Source of the DNA: Bifidobacterium gallicum DSM 20093 = LMG 11596
GTDB lineage: Bacteria > Actinomycetota > Actinomycetes > Actinomycetales > Bifidobacteriaceae
Length of the DNA stretch: 64,000 nt
Direction: 5' to 3'
Assembly: GCF_000741205.1 (NCBI RefSeq)
Contig: NZ_JGYW01000001.1
Span: 62,001-126,000, forward strand
In this document: positions 18,706 to 27,749 of the stretch, one piece after another
Position numbering within the stretch: the first letter of the stretch is position 1
Layout of the letters: each line of letters opens with the position of its first letter
Made by a program: the position numbers and the translations under genes
Notes under the pieces: model-generated
Told to the model about the DNA's origin: nothing
Seen by the model: only the letters and a program-made list of their open reading frames with translations
The model's database searches: none

Positions 18706-18895
18706 GGTCTCCTCCGCTCCACTCCGCTGTCAGACGTCACAAGCATACGCGCGACCCCCTACGCAATAAAGACCCATATCACATTGGGAGCGGCTGCCCA
18801 CACTAAACGCCGCCGCGTTGTAGCGACACCGCCTCCGTTGCAAAAACCGCTCCCCACACCCGCCGTCTACCCCAGCGAGACCACTGCAACCGCCC

Positions 18896-19574
18896 AAACC
18901 GCATCTCCCCTGACCAACCCGGTCAGAAAAACCGCACTTCCACTCCCAAAACTGCATCTCTCCTGACCAGGTTGGTACGGAAAGATGCACTTTGGGCCAC
19001 AAAACTGCAGTTCCCCTGACCAGCCTAGTCAGGAAAGATGCAGTTTCAGCTCCAAACCGTAACTCCCCTGACCAGCCTGGTACGGAAAGACGCAGTTTGA
19101 AGGATGAAACCGTAATCCCACTGACCGCGCTGGTCAGGAAAGATGCAGTTTTGCGTCCCAAACCGTAGTTTTCCTGACCAGCCTGGTAAGGAAAGATGCA
19201 TTTGAGGTACGGAAGTAGCGGTTGGTTGTACCAGCTCGGTCAGGAAAGATGCACTTTGCATAAAAATCCGGCCCGGCACCACCCGGCCAACACGAAAAAC
19301 CGCATCCCCAACCCGAAAATGCATCTCCCCTGACCAGGCCGGTACAGAAAGACGCAGTTCCCGCCCCGAAAATGTAACTCCCCTGGCCAGGCCGGTACGG
19401 AAAGACGCAGTTTGAAGGATGAAACCGTAATCCCGCTGACCACGCTGGTCAGGAAAGACGCACTTTGGGCCCCAAAACCGCATCTCCCCTGACCAGCCTG
19501 GTAAGAAAAGACGCATTTTCAGCGCGAAAAGCGCACTTCTCCTTACCAGCTTGGTCAGGAAAACTACATTTTGG
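18896..19574. repeat. Palindromic repeat array 2 (53-bp period, 13 units)
   Basis: Core positions are 18911, 18964, 19017, 19069, 19122, 19175, about 19228, a degenerate unit near 19280, then 19331, 19384, 19437, 19490 and 19543. All steps are 51-53 bp. Units are imperfect 46-bp palindromes. Units 3-7 and 9-13 match pairwise at an offset of about 315 bp. For example, units 5 and 11 share the block GGATGAAACCGTAATCCC, and units 6 and 12 share GGTAAG with a CATTT end. A block of six units was therefore duplicated. It lies between the fba stop and the purA start, both on the minus strand. Confidence 0.94.
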
Positions 19575-19579
19575 GTTCA

Positions 19580-19942
19580 GAAGTGGAAATTAGGGGGCGC
19601 GTCCGAGAGGTTGGGGGCGGCGAGAGAGGTTGGAGAGGTTAACGGGAGAAGGAGAGAAATAGAAGGAGGCAGAGGAGAAGGAGAGGAAAAGAGGGAGAAG
19701 AAAAAGGAGGAAAAGAAGAAGGAAAAGAAGGAGAAAGAGAAGAGGAAGAGGAAGAGAAGAGGAAAAGAGGAGAAGGAGAAGAGGAGAGGGAGGAGAAAAA
19801 GGAGGAGGAGAAAGAGGAGAAAAAGGAGAAAAAAAGAGAAGAGAAAAAGAGGAGAGGGAGGAGAAGGAGAGGGAGGAGAAGGAGAGGGAGGAGAGGGAGA
19901 AGAGGGAGGAGGAGAAGGAGAGGAAAAGAGGGAGGAGAGGGA
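19580..19942 (+). repeat. Polypurine (GA-rich) low-complexity tract B
   Basis: About 360 bases rich in purines on the plus strand, near-pure from about 19650 on (GAGGAAAAG, GGAGAAGGAGA type runs). It starts where array 2 ends and runs toward the fba 3' end. The long E/K/R frame (plus) and S/P/F/L frame (minus) through it are low-complexity and not accepted as genes. Bases 19943-20084 are ordinary noncoding sequence. Confidence 0.9.
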
Positions 19943-20084
19943 TTTCTCGCCGCAGAGTTTCCCTCGCCTCGCCCGAGCTCCTCGCACTTCAGCGCCGCGC
20001 TCGCCCCAGCGGCGGCACTCAGCGCTCCCCGCGCCTCAGCGCAACGCTCACTTCAGTTCCTTCCCTCTCCTCAGCAGCTTCCCT

Positions 20085-21149
20085 TCACTTCAGGGCTTTG
20101 CCGGCGGAGCCTAGCTGTTCGCAGGCTTCGACTACTCGCGCGGCCATCGAATCTTCCGCTTCCTTGCCCCAGGAGCGCGGGTCGTACATTTTCTTGTTGC
20201 CTACTTCACCATCGATCTTCAGCACTTCGTCGTAATGGCGGAACATGTGCCCGGCCACGGCGCGCGTGAACGCGTACTGCGTGTCGGTATCGATGTTCAT
20301 TTTGACCACGCCGTGCGCCACAGCCTGCGCGATCTCTTGTGGAGTCGATCCCGATCCGCCGTGGAACACGAGTTCGAACGGTTTGCCGTCAATCACATCC
20401 ATGCCGGGTTCGCGCTTAAGTTCACCATCTTGCAGTTCCTGCCACACGGCTTGCTGGATTTCGCCGAGCAGTTCGGGGCGCAGTTTGACGACGCCGGGTT
20501 TGTATGCGCCGTGCACGTTGCCGAACGTGAACGCGGCCATGTAGCGTCCGTCCTGACCGAGGCCCAACTCGCGCGCGACCCGGATGCCGTCTTGCGGCGT
20601 GGAATAGAGTTTTTCATTGATTTCCGCGCTGTGACCGTCTTCTTCACCACCTACGGCGCCGATTTCGATTTCAAGGATCGTATGCGCCTTGCGTGATTTG
20701 TCCAGCAGTTCGCGCGCGATGGCCAGGTTCTCGCTCAACGGCACGGTAGAGCCGTCCCACATGTGCGACTGGAACGCGGGTTCCTGCCCGTGGGCCACTT
20801 GCTCGGCTTCCAGGTCAAGCAACGGGCGCACCCATTCGTCGAGATATTGTTTGGCGCAGTGGTCGGTGTGCAGCGCCACTGTGATGTTCGGGTATTTGCG
20901 TGCTACTTCGTGGGCGAACGCCGCGAATGCGAGCGAGCCCGTCACGCGGTCCGCCACGCGCTGTCCTGAGAAATAGGCGCTGCCGCCCACAGACACTTGG
21001 ATGATGCCGTCCGATTCGGCATCGGCGAAGCCCTGCAACGCCGCGTTCAGCGTTTGCGAGCTCGTCACGTTAATAGCAGGGTAGGCATATCCGCCGGCGC
21101 GAGCCGCATCGAGCATCGCCGCGTACTGGTCTGGAGTTGCAATAGGCAT
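20085..21149 (-). CDS. fba: Class II fructose-bisphosphate aldolase
   Basis: This 354-residue zinc aldolase cleaves or forms fructose-1,6-bisphosphate. YAYPAINVTSSQTLNAAL opens the fold. ALHTDHCAKQYLDEW carries the catalytic Asp and a zinc His. EIEIGAVGGEEDGH carries a metal ligand and the mobile loop. VFHGGSGSTPQEIAQAV and KMNIDTDTQYAFTRAV bind substrate phosphate. The length matches the class IIa (FbaA/E. coli-type) group. ATG 21149 starts MPIATPDQYAAMLDAARAGG, the usual N-terminus. Confidence 0.97.
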   Translation of the reverse strand: MPIATPDQYAAMLDAARAGGYAYPAINVTSSQTLNAALQGFADAESDGIIQVSVGGSAYFSGQRVADRVTGSLAFAAFAHEVARKYPNITVALHTDHCAKQYLDEWVRPLLDLEAEQVAHGQEPAFQSHMWDGSTVPLSENLAIARELLDKSRKAHTILEIEIGAVGGEEDGHSAEINEKLYSTPQDGIRVARELGLGQDGRYMAAFTFGNVHGAYKPGVVKLRPELLGEIQQAVWQELQDGELKREPGMDVIDGKPFELVFHGGSGSTPQEIAQAVAHGVVKMNIDTDTQYAFTRAVAGHMFRHYDEVLKIDGEVGNKKMYDPRSWGKEAEDSMAARVVEACEQLGSAGKALK

Positions 21150-21337
21150 GCTTCAATTATGCTACTGACGGTGCCACAGAAATACAGATAATCCTTACAG
21201 CGTGGCGCAAGTGAGAGATCAAGGCGAGGTTGCGCCCACCCAATTTCCGCCTGCATCCCCGCGAACAATTCCGCGCGCGCAGGCTGCAGTTTAGAATGGG
21301 AACGAACGTCACAGCCGGGAGCAAGGAGGGGGTTCGG

Positions 21338-22555
21338 ATGACGCAAGCGGACAGCAATCAGGGCCAGGAACCCGAGGAAATTTCGCTCGAGGGCATCGCC
21401 AGGCCGCCAAAAAAGCCGCGCAGTAACGTTGCGTTCGCGCTGATCAGCGTGCTTATTGCCGTCGTCGTGGTGGGTTTGGGTATCGGACTGTGGTGGATGT
21501 GGCAGTTTCACTGGCGTTCAATCAACGTTCAGGTAGACGGCACGTCGTACGCAATCAAGGCCGACACTTCCGTCGCGCAGCTGCTGAAAGATCATGATGA
21601 TTTCCGCAGAACCCCAGGTAACCTTCTTGCCGTCGACGGCAAACTTCTCGAAAAGGCCAAAGGCAACCCTGTAACCGTTTCCGTGGAGGGCAAAGCCGTG
21701 GCGCCCCAAGACTGGGACTCCACGCACATGACGGACGGAGACACGATTTCCGTGACGGACGGCACCGATGCCACCGAACCGCATACGGTCGGCACTGAAC
21801 CGATTCCGTTCGGCACGAACATTGACCTGACGCAAGGGGCGATCCAGCTTGTGGAGCACGAGGGCAAAGATGGCGTGGCGCAAACTTGGACCGGCACAAT
21901 CTCAAAGAAAACCGTGCGCAAGGAGGAGCTTGAAAAGCCCGTGGATTTGAAAGTCGTGTCGTTCAACGTCAGCCCGGCCGGCAAGAAGATCGTCGCGCTG
22001 ACGTTTGATGACGGGCCGAGCCCATACACGACGAAAATCCTGAACATTTTGAAAGACAAGCATGTCAAGGCGACGTTCTTTGACGTGGGCGAGGATGCGC
22101 TGATTTACCCGCAGATTGAGAAGCAGACGGTGGCCGACGGCAACCAGGTGGCGAGCCATAGCGCGACGCACGCGTATCTGCCCGACCTGGACCGCACGGC
22201 GCTGCGCAAGGAACTTGAGACGGGGTTTGCTGACATTGAGAAGGCGTCGGGCGTCAAGACGGATGTGTTGCGCGCGCCTTACGGGTCGTTCGGTATTAAG
22301 CAGTGGAAAGAAACGGCCGACATGGTCAAGATGAACGTGCTGTGGAACATTGATACCGAGGATTGGAAGAAACCTGGCGCCGACGCGATCCGTAAAACGG
22401 TGCGCAGCAACATGTTCAATGGTGCCGTCGTGCTGATGCACGCGGGCGGTGGCGAGCGCGACCAAACCGTCGAAGCACTGCCGCATATCATTGACGATCT
22501 GAAAGCCGACGGCTACACGTTCGTGACGATTGACGAGTACGTCGCGATGCGCTGA
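21338..22555 (+). CDS. Membrane-anchored polysaccharide (peptidoglycan) deacetylase
   Basis: This 405-residue type II membrane protein has a short cytoplasmic tail and one TM at about 30-52 (FALISVLIAVVVVGLGIG). A beta-rich linker of about 140 residues (NVQVDGTSYAIKADTSVAQL, ubiquitin-like/DUF348 flavour) precedes a C-terminal NodB domain. NodB motifs are TFDDGPSP, SHSATH, RAPYG, WNIDTEDW and LMHAGGG, so all catalytic residues are present. The likely role is N-deacetylation of cell-wall GlcNAc, giving lysozyme resistance (family inference). ATG 21338 follows AAGGAGGGG seven bases upstream; earlier in-frame codons lack a site. Confidence 0.9.
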   Translation: MTQADSNQGQEPEEISLEGIARPPKKPRSNVAFALISVLIAVVVVGLGIGLWWMWQFHWRSINVQVDGTSYAIKADTSVAQLLKDHDDFRRTPGNLLAVDGKLLEKAKGNPVTVSVEGKAVAPQDWDSTHMTDGDTISVTDGTDATEPHTVGTEPIPFGTNIDLTQGAIQLVEHEGKDGVAQTWTGTISKKTVRKEELEKPVDLKVVSFNVSPAGKKIVALTFDDGPSPYTTKILNILKDKHVKATFFDVGEDALIYPQIEKQTVADGNQVASHSATHAYLPDLDRTALRKELETGFADIEKASGVKTDVLRAPYGSFGIKQWKETADMVKMNVLWNIDTEDWKKPGADAIRKTVRSNMFNGAVVLMHAGGGERDQTVEALPHIIDDLKADGYTFVTIDEYVAMR

Positions 22556-22696
22556 GAGCTGGCGCGGCTGTGAGCTGGGAAGGGGCGTAGGCACGAGGGA
22601 GCCGAGGGCGTAAGAGGGCCGCGCTCGCAAGCAACCCGCGCTCGCAAGAAAACATCGCCCGCAAGAAACCCAGCCGGTCCCGGCTCGCGCGGACAT

Positions 22697-22731
22697 AAAA
22701 AGCATCCCGTGCCAGCGGTGGCACGGGATGC
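22697..22731 (-). terminator. Hairpin with T-run on the minus strand
   Basis: A 12-bp GC-rich stem (GCATCCCGTGCC and complement, 6-base loop) is followed on the minus strand by a T-run (complement of 22697-22701). It lies about 216 bp beyond the aldo-keto reductase stop and 140 bp after the deacetylase stop, so it closes the minus-strand transcript. Confidence 0.7.
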
Positions 22732-22947
22732 GGTGGTGGTTACTCGGAGTAAGTCTTCAACAACCTCATATCAACTCGTAACCGCAAGTGATGTGAGGGG
22801 AAGCGGGATGTGAGTCTCGCTTGCAACGTCATTGAGTGTAGGTCAGGTCATCCCACGCTGCATAGAAGCGGCAAGCAATCCTCACAAATCCCGCAAATCT
22901 TGTGTTCGGCCGGAGCCAATCCGTTCACCCCGGTCAGCCCAACCGGC

Positions 22948-23856
22948 TCAGGCGATCTTCGGAGCTTTCGAATAGCAAGGGAACTGCGCGGACTCGCCGT
23001 AATCCTCGATCTTGAGGTGCTTGAGCGTGTCCATGTCCTTCGGATCGATCTCGAAGTGCGTGTTCATGTTGTCTTCAAGGTGCTCCCACGACGTGGCCTT
23101 CGGCAGCGCCACGCAGCCGAGCTCGATCGTGTACTTGATGCACAGCGAAGCAACCGAGCAGCCGTACTTGTGGGCGAGCTCCACGAGCACCGGGTTCTGC
23201 AGCACCTCGCCGTGGCCCATCGGCGAGTGAGCCTCGGCCTGCATGTCGCTCTGCTTGATGAACTCAAGCAAGTCAAGGTCGGTGTGTCCCGCATGCGTGA
23301 GCACCTGATCGACAAACGGCATCTCAACGGCGTGGTCGAGGATGTTCTGCAGGTCAGCCTTGCCGAAGTTGGCCACGCCGATCGCGCGCACCTTGTCCTC
23401 GCGGAACGCGTCTTCCAGCGCCTTCCAAACCTCAAGGTTCTCGGCATAGTAGTGGTTGTCGGAGCCGTACTCGTCCCACGGCTGCGGGCAGTGGATCAGC
23501 ATCAGGTCAAGGTAATCGGTGCCGAGCTTCTGCAGGGACTCATCAATCGAACGACGAGCCTCGTCGTACGTCTTGTATTCAGCGCGGATTTTGGACGTCA
23601 GGTAGATGTCCTTGCGGTCCACACCCGACTCGCGGATACCCTCGCCAACGCCTTCCTCATTGTCGTAGGCCTGGGCCGTGTCGATCAGACGGTAGCCCAT
23701 CTTCAGCGCGTCAACGACCACGCGCTTGACCTTGTCGTTGTCGATCAGCCAGGTGCCCAGGCCCAACTGCGGGATCAGGTTGCCGTTACGCAGCTTGAAA
23801 GTTGCCGATACGGCGCTGTTCGCGGCATCGTACTTGTTGACGCGTTCTTCCGTCAT
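22948..23856 (-). CDS. Aldo/keto reductase
   Basis: This is a 302-residue NADPH-dependent oxidoreductase of the AKR superfamily (2,5-diketogluconate reductase-like group), a TIM barrel in the cytosol. IPQLGLGTWLIDNDK and YRLIDTAQAYDNEEGVGEGI supply the catalytic Asp and Tyr. IYLTSKIRAEY supplies the Lys, and DYLDLMLIHCPQPW the His. AIGVANFGKADLQNIL is the AKR signature 2. The substrate is unknown. The start is ATG 23856, with GGAGCGAAC just upstream. Confidence 0.93.
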   Translation of the reverse strand: MTEERVNKYDAANSAVSATFKLRNGNLIPQLGLGTWLIDNDKVKRVVVDALKMGYRLIDTAQAYDNEEGVGEGIRESGVDRKDIYLTSKIRAEYKTYDEARRSIDESLQKLGTDYLDLMLIHCPQPWDEYGSDNHYYAENLEVWKALEDAFREDKVRAIGVANFGKADLQNILDHAVEMPFVDQVLTHAGHTDLDLLEFIKQSDMQAEAHSPMGHGEVLQNPVLVELAHKYGCSVASLCIKYTIELGCVALPKATSWEHLEDNMNTHFEIDPKDMDTLKHLKIEDYGESAQFPCYSKAPKIA

Positions 23857-24298
23857 GTTCGCTCCTTAGAGTTCAAGGTTGTGCTGTGCGCAGCGCACGT
23901 TTGTTGCGCGCGGCAAACGGTTCCACCGATTCGTTTCCGCGCTCCCGACGTGTCCGGTCCCCCGGCCGTCCGACGCGCCTGCACACCATTTCAATACCCT
24001 CCATCCAACCGCAAGAGTTGCGTCGGTGATCGCCGATTACCCGCCCAGCGTGAATATTCGCCAGAAATACGCCGTGCGTTGCACAACACCCCGCTCACCT
24101 TGGACACCCCACCCTCGTTTGCTGCAATGGAGAACCATGCGAAATCCCTGAAAACTCGCTGATTTTAAGCTTTCTTCAGTGCGTTTCCAGCTCCCCTTCA
24201 GCCGCCCCGAACGCCGTCTGTCATTCACCACCCACTGCCCGCGCGAGCAAGTTATTTTTTCTATTTCCGCATCCCTTGCGCATCGCAACTCTGACGCA
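23857..24298. other. Noncoding region
   Basis: About 440 bp upstream of the aldo-keto reductase. It should hold that gene's promoter. I find no RNA gene, repeat or supported ORF. Confidence 0.4.
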
Positions 24299-24577
24299 TC
24301 ATTGCAATGCGTCGGTGTGTTCTGCCAACACCACACGCAATTCATCAAGGAACGCTTGCGCAGCTTGCGACAATGCACGGTTGCTGCGCCATGCGATGCA
24401 CAGGTTCGTATGCATCGGCGGATCGAGCGGGAGGAACGTCAGTCCGCTGCCGTCGCTCGCATCCACAAGACCGTCCACGCACAAGGCGTATCCGTAGCCT
24501 TCCTTGACGAAGCACGACGTGTTGTAGAGCAAATTCATCGTGCCCACAAGATTAGGCAATGCGTGGCATCGGGGTGC
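24299..24577 (-). pseudogene. LysR-family regulator remnant (C-terminal part)
   Basis: About 90 codons read LVGTMNLLYNTSCFVKEGYG, YALCVDGLVD, LTFLPLDPPMHTNLCIAWRS and AQAFLDELRVVLAE. This is the end of a LysR substrate-binding domain. The helix-turn-helix half and most of the effector domain are missing: upstream the frame loses similarity and no start fits. Gene decay by deletion is the simplest reading. Confidence 0.65.
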
Positions 24578-24756
24578 GTGTCGAGCCGTCCACCGCAGCG
24601 ACGCGGCATGACCCATACCCGTATCCACGCAAGATATGCATACCAATATGTGGCGTAACCGCATTTGTAATGCCAATAATGCACTTTTAGGCTGAAATAT
24701 CAATACAACCACACCAACGCTGTGGCATGAACGGGGTTGACGTCACAGCGTTGAAT

Positions 24757-24870
24757 ACGGATGGCGTGGGCGCCAACGCTATGCTCGAATGCGTGGGTTC
24801 CAAGCTCAGCACGGAAACAGCATTGCGCGTGGCCGCGCCGGAGGCCACAGTCGGCCGCAACAGCATGGCG
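24757..24870 (+). pseudogene. Zinc-type alcohol dehydrogenase remnant
   Basis: The plus strand encodes DGVGANAMLECVGSKLSTET followed by ALRVAAPEATVGR. This closely resembles the nucleotide-binding stretch of medium-chain alcohol dehydrogenases (usually GA-D-x-x-LECVG-x-x-x-s-x-x-x-A-l-r-x-ARPGGTVG). Only about 40 residues survive; neither the zinc sites nor the GXGXXG segment are nearby, and the expected PGG is changed to PEA. Confidence 0.5.
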
Positions 24871-24974
24871 ACACCGTGCGAGGCAAGCGGCGGCCAGAGG
24901 AGCAATCACAGAAATAACAAAAAATCAAGCGCTGGCAATAGCCGTGTCGCGTGACGGGCCTGAATGCGCCACAC

Positions 24975-25820
24975 TCAAGTCAACGGACGCACGGGACTCA
25001 CGTTGAGCGGCACGCGCGAACGGTCGGCGAGCGCCCGATAATCAGGCCCGAGCCACAGATCCAGCTCGCGCGGGTGCAGCACGAGCGGCATGCGCGCGTG
25101 AATCGGCGCCATGATGCCGTTCGCGGCCGTCGTAATCATCGAGAACGCGCCGCCCTTGCGCACGGCTCCCACAAATATGACGTGCATGTGCGGCACCGTA
25201 AACACGTACTGCGGCTTGCGTGCGCCGGGTTCGGGAGCGGGACCGTATTCGTAGAACTTACGGCACGCGATGATGCAGCGGTCGTGCTCCATGGACTGCC
25301 GCCAGAACGGTTTTTCAGCGCTCTCAATGCGCGTGTTGAACACGGGCTGTTTGAGCCACGGCGCTTCACATCCCCAGCTCAACCGCTCGGCCCGCAAGCT
25401 GTGCGGCGGCAGCAGCGGATGTCCAGAATCGAGTGCGTGCGTGGACGCATGCGCAAGGTTACGCTGAGATGGCGCGGTTCCGGGAGCCGGCTGGCCTGGG
25501 GACTCAAACGCAAGTTCATCCGCGAACTCGAGCGCGCCGTCGCCCACGGCCGTGTCGAACGTGGGCACGATTACGGGCGTCACTGCCGACGGATAGACGT
25601 CCACGGGCTCGCGCGTTTGTGGACGTTCCAGCTGCGGCTGACTCCCGTGCTCTGCCGCCGCAAACAAGTCGAGCTGTGCCGGTTCGGACTCGAACTCAAG
25701 TTCAGGTTCGGCCGCCGGCTCAGGAGCGGCTTGAGCAGGATCCGCTTTTTCTATTCCTGTAAGTTGCGCGATGACCGCCTGAACATGCTCGATCGTCAAC
25801 GCTTCATACCGTGCGCACAT
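24975..25820 (-). CDS. SRAP-domain protein (YedK/HMCES family)
   Basis: This 281-residue protein belongs to the SOS response-associated peptidase family. Members crosslink to abasic sites in single-stranded DNA through Cys2 and shield them. The start MCARYEAL puts Cys at position 2. FNTRIESAEKPFW holds the conserved Asn and the N-[AT]-R-x-E motif. CIIACRKFYEY holds the family Glu. TTAANGIMAPIHARMPLVL holds the catalytic His. Two low-complexity insertions, at about 28-70 (acidic) and 95-135, make it longer than the usual 220 residues. ATG 25820 follows GGATGGGAG. It lies next to malic enzyme on the same strand. Confidence 0.92.
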   Translation of the reverse strand: MCARYEALTIEHVQAVIAQLTGIEKADPAQAAPEPAAEPELEFESEPAQLDLFAAAEHGSQPQLERPQTREPVDVYPSAVTPVIVPTFDTAVGDGALEFADELAFESPGQPAPGTAPSQRNLAHASTHALDSGHPLLPPHSLRAERLSWGCEAPWLKQPVFNTRIESAEKPFWRQSMEHDRCIIACRKFYEYGPAPEPGARKPQYVFTVPHMHVIFVGAVRKGGAFSMITTAANGIMAPIHARMPLVLHPRELDLWLGPDYRALADRSRVPLNVSPVRPLT

Positions 25821-25883
25821 GCTCCCATCCTAAGCGTTGTTCCACGTGGAACAACGCTGCATCGCGGACGGCAATACCACTTG

Positions 25884-27530
25884 CTAATAAGCGGGCCACC
25901 ACATGGCCTGACGCACTGTCTGATCCCAGTCGTCACTATGCACTGTCGCAACATTGTCAACTTCAGCCTGTCGCGCCACGGCGGCCGCAACAAGCGCGCT
26001 CGACGCACGCAAATCGGAGACGGGCGGCAGCAGCGCCGCACCGATCGTCGTGGCATCCGCATGGGAAGCCAACGCCTGAGCGGCGGCCAGCAGCATCATG
26101 TCGGTGACCGTGCGCGCGCCCGACACAATAACGCCCAAACCCAAGCCCGGATACAGCAGCGCATTGTTGCCCTGGCCAATCGTGTATGTCACGCCGTTGT
26201 AGTCGAACGGGTCCACGGGAATGCCCGTCGCAACAAGCGCGCGGCCGTCAGACCAGCGGATCACGTCTTGCGGCATCGCCTCGATGCGCTCCGTCGGATT
26301 GGACAACGGCAGAATAATCGGGCGCTGAACCTGGGCGGCCATCGCCTCAATGACGTCTTGCGTGAACGCACCGTGGTCAGTGGACGTGCCAATCAAAATC
26401 GTCGGGGCCACGTGCCGCACAGTTTCAAGCAAACCAATATGACCGGCAGCATCCCGACGCCAATCCGCCGCCGCAACTTGCGAACGCGGGCGCGCGTAGG
26501 CGGCCTGATAGTCAGGCAGATCGGGCATGTCATCAGTGACGAGACCGTTGCGGTCGATCAGCCAGATGCGCTCGCGAGCCTCGCTGTCGGTCAAGCCGTC
26601 GCGCATCATGGCCGCGTGGATCTGGTCGGCCATACCTGTGCCGGCAGTGCCCGCGCCATACACGAGCAGCCGTTGGTCGGCGAACGTTTGGCCTGTGACC
26701 CGCAAACCGGCCATGACGGCGGCAATGACCACAGCGCCCGTGCCTTGCATGTCGTCGTTGAACACACGGTAGGTGTCGCGATATTCGTTGATGATGCGGC
26801 GCGCATTCGACGGGCCAAAATCTTCAAAATGCAGCAGCGCGTGCGGATAATGCTGGGCAGCGGAACGCAAGTAAGCCGCGATGAACCGGTCGTATTGCTT
26901 GCCGCGCACACGAGCGTGACGGTTGCCCAGGTAAACCGGGTCTTCCAGCAGCGATGTGTTGTCGGTGCCGCAATCCAAGTTGACGGCGATGACGCGGGCG
27001 GGGTCCACACCAGCCGCAGCCGTGTAAATGGCCAGTTTGCCAATGCTGATGTCGGTACCGTTGACGCCCCAGTCACCAATGCCGAGAATCGCCTCGGCGT
27101 CGGAAGCGACAATCAGGTCTACGTCGTCGGGGCCAAGACCAAGATTGTCGAACGACTCGTCAATGTCTTCGATGCGGTCCACGCTCAAGTACACGGCGCG
27201 CGTGCCACGGTAATCAGCCGACCAGTTCTTGATCGCCTCGGCGATTGTGGGATCGTAAACGATGGGCATGAGTTCGGCGAGATGGTCTACGAGCAGGCGA
27301 TAGTAGAGCACGTCGCTGCGGCGGTGCAGCTGGTCGAGATACAGATAGCGCTCAAGGTTCGACGTGCACGCATGCAGCTGGCTGTAGCAGCGCTGCAGCT
27401 GCTGGTCGAGCGTTTCCACAGCGGATGGCAACCGCCCCACCAAGCCCAAATTATGCCGTTCAACCTGCGTGAACGCCGTACTCTTGTTCAGCAATGGATT
27501 AGTCAATGATTCAGGCAATGTCATCGTCAT
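25884..27530 (-). CDS. NAD-dependent malic enzyme
   Basis: This 548-residue cytosolic enzyme oxidatively decarboxylates malate to pyruvate. The large two-domain form is shown by MPIVYDPTIAEAI (catalytic Tyr region, normally YTPT), GIGDWGVNGTDISIGKLAIY (catalytic Lys), FEDFGPSNARRI with NDDMQGTGAV (metal ligands), VYGAGTAGTGMADQI (nucleotide loop) and PTILIGTSTDHGAF. The frame is open to 27581, but ATG 27530 sits seven bases after AGGAGG and gives MTMTLPESLTN. The Tyr-Asp-Pro for Tyr-Thr-Pro change may be benign. Confidence 0.92.
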   Translation of the reverse strand: MTMTLPESLTNPLLNKSTAFTQVERHNLGLVGRLPSAVETLDQQLQRCYSQLHACTSNLERYLYLDQLHRRSDVLYYRLLVDHLAELMPIVYDPTIAEAIKNWSADYRGTRAVYLSVDRIEDIDESFDNLGLGPDDVDLIVASDAEAILGIGDWGVNGTDISIGKLAIYTAAAGVDPARVIAVNLDCGTDNTSLLEDPVYLGNRHARVRGKQYDRFIAAYLRSAAQHYPHALLHFEDFGPSNARRIINEYRDTYRVFNDDMQGTGAVVIAAVMAGLRVTGQTFADQRLLVYGAGTAGTGMADQIHAAMMRDGLTDSEARERIWLIDRNGLVTDDMPDLPDYQAAYARPRSQVAAADWRRDAAGHIGLLETVRHVAPTILIGTSTDHGAFTQDVIEAMAAQVQRPIILPLSNPTERIEAMPQDVIRWSDGRALVATGIPVDPFDYNGVTYTIGQGNNALLYPGLGLGVIVSGARTVTDMMLLAAAQALASHADATTIGAALLPPVSDLRASSALVAAAVARQAEVDNVATVHSDDWDQTVRQAMWWPAY

Positions 27531-27749
27531 CAATAAGCCTCCTGGGGCCGGCACCTCGGATCCGCTACAAACGCGTCCCATCGTAAGCGCCTACCCCCAA
27601 AGTGCCACCCCCGATCGCGGCGAACGAACGCAAACGATGAACGCGGCAAACGCGGCAGACGAAACGAACGCGACGAACGCAACTAACGAACACGCGCGGC
27701 AGTGGCCGCTCCGAAACCCTTGGCTGCCGACAGCCGCCAGCCCGGCAAC
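27531..27749. other. Upstream region of malic enzyme with short GC-rich direct repeats
   Basis: About 220 bp. Bases 27620-27700 consist of imperfect ACGAACGC/AACGCGGC direct repeats, a microsatellite-like stretch with no credible coding capacity. It leads directly into repeat array 3. Confidence 0.5.

Noticed and set aside
16927-18966. 679-residue plus-strand ORF opposite crcB and purA
   Set aside because: Antisense shadow of purA and crcB; composition and lack of motifs do not support coding.
18896-19574. CRISPR array
   Set aside because: The repeated part is about 46 bp and the spacers only about 7 bp without unique sequence; repeats are themselves diverged palindromes, and no cas gene is present in the window.
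19551-20114. 187-residue Lys/Glu-rich protein on the plus strand (and its Ser/Phe-rich mirror on minus)
   Set aside because: It is a product of the purine tract; composition is low-complexity, it has no homology-like features and overlaps the fba 3' end.
24951-27509. 852-residue plus-strand ORF opposite the SRAP and malic enzyme genes
   Set aside because: It is the antisense shadow of two genes with clear family motifs; its composition (Arg/His/Val-rich) is typical of reverse reading in GC-rich DNA.
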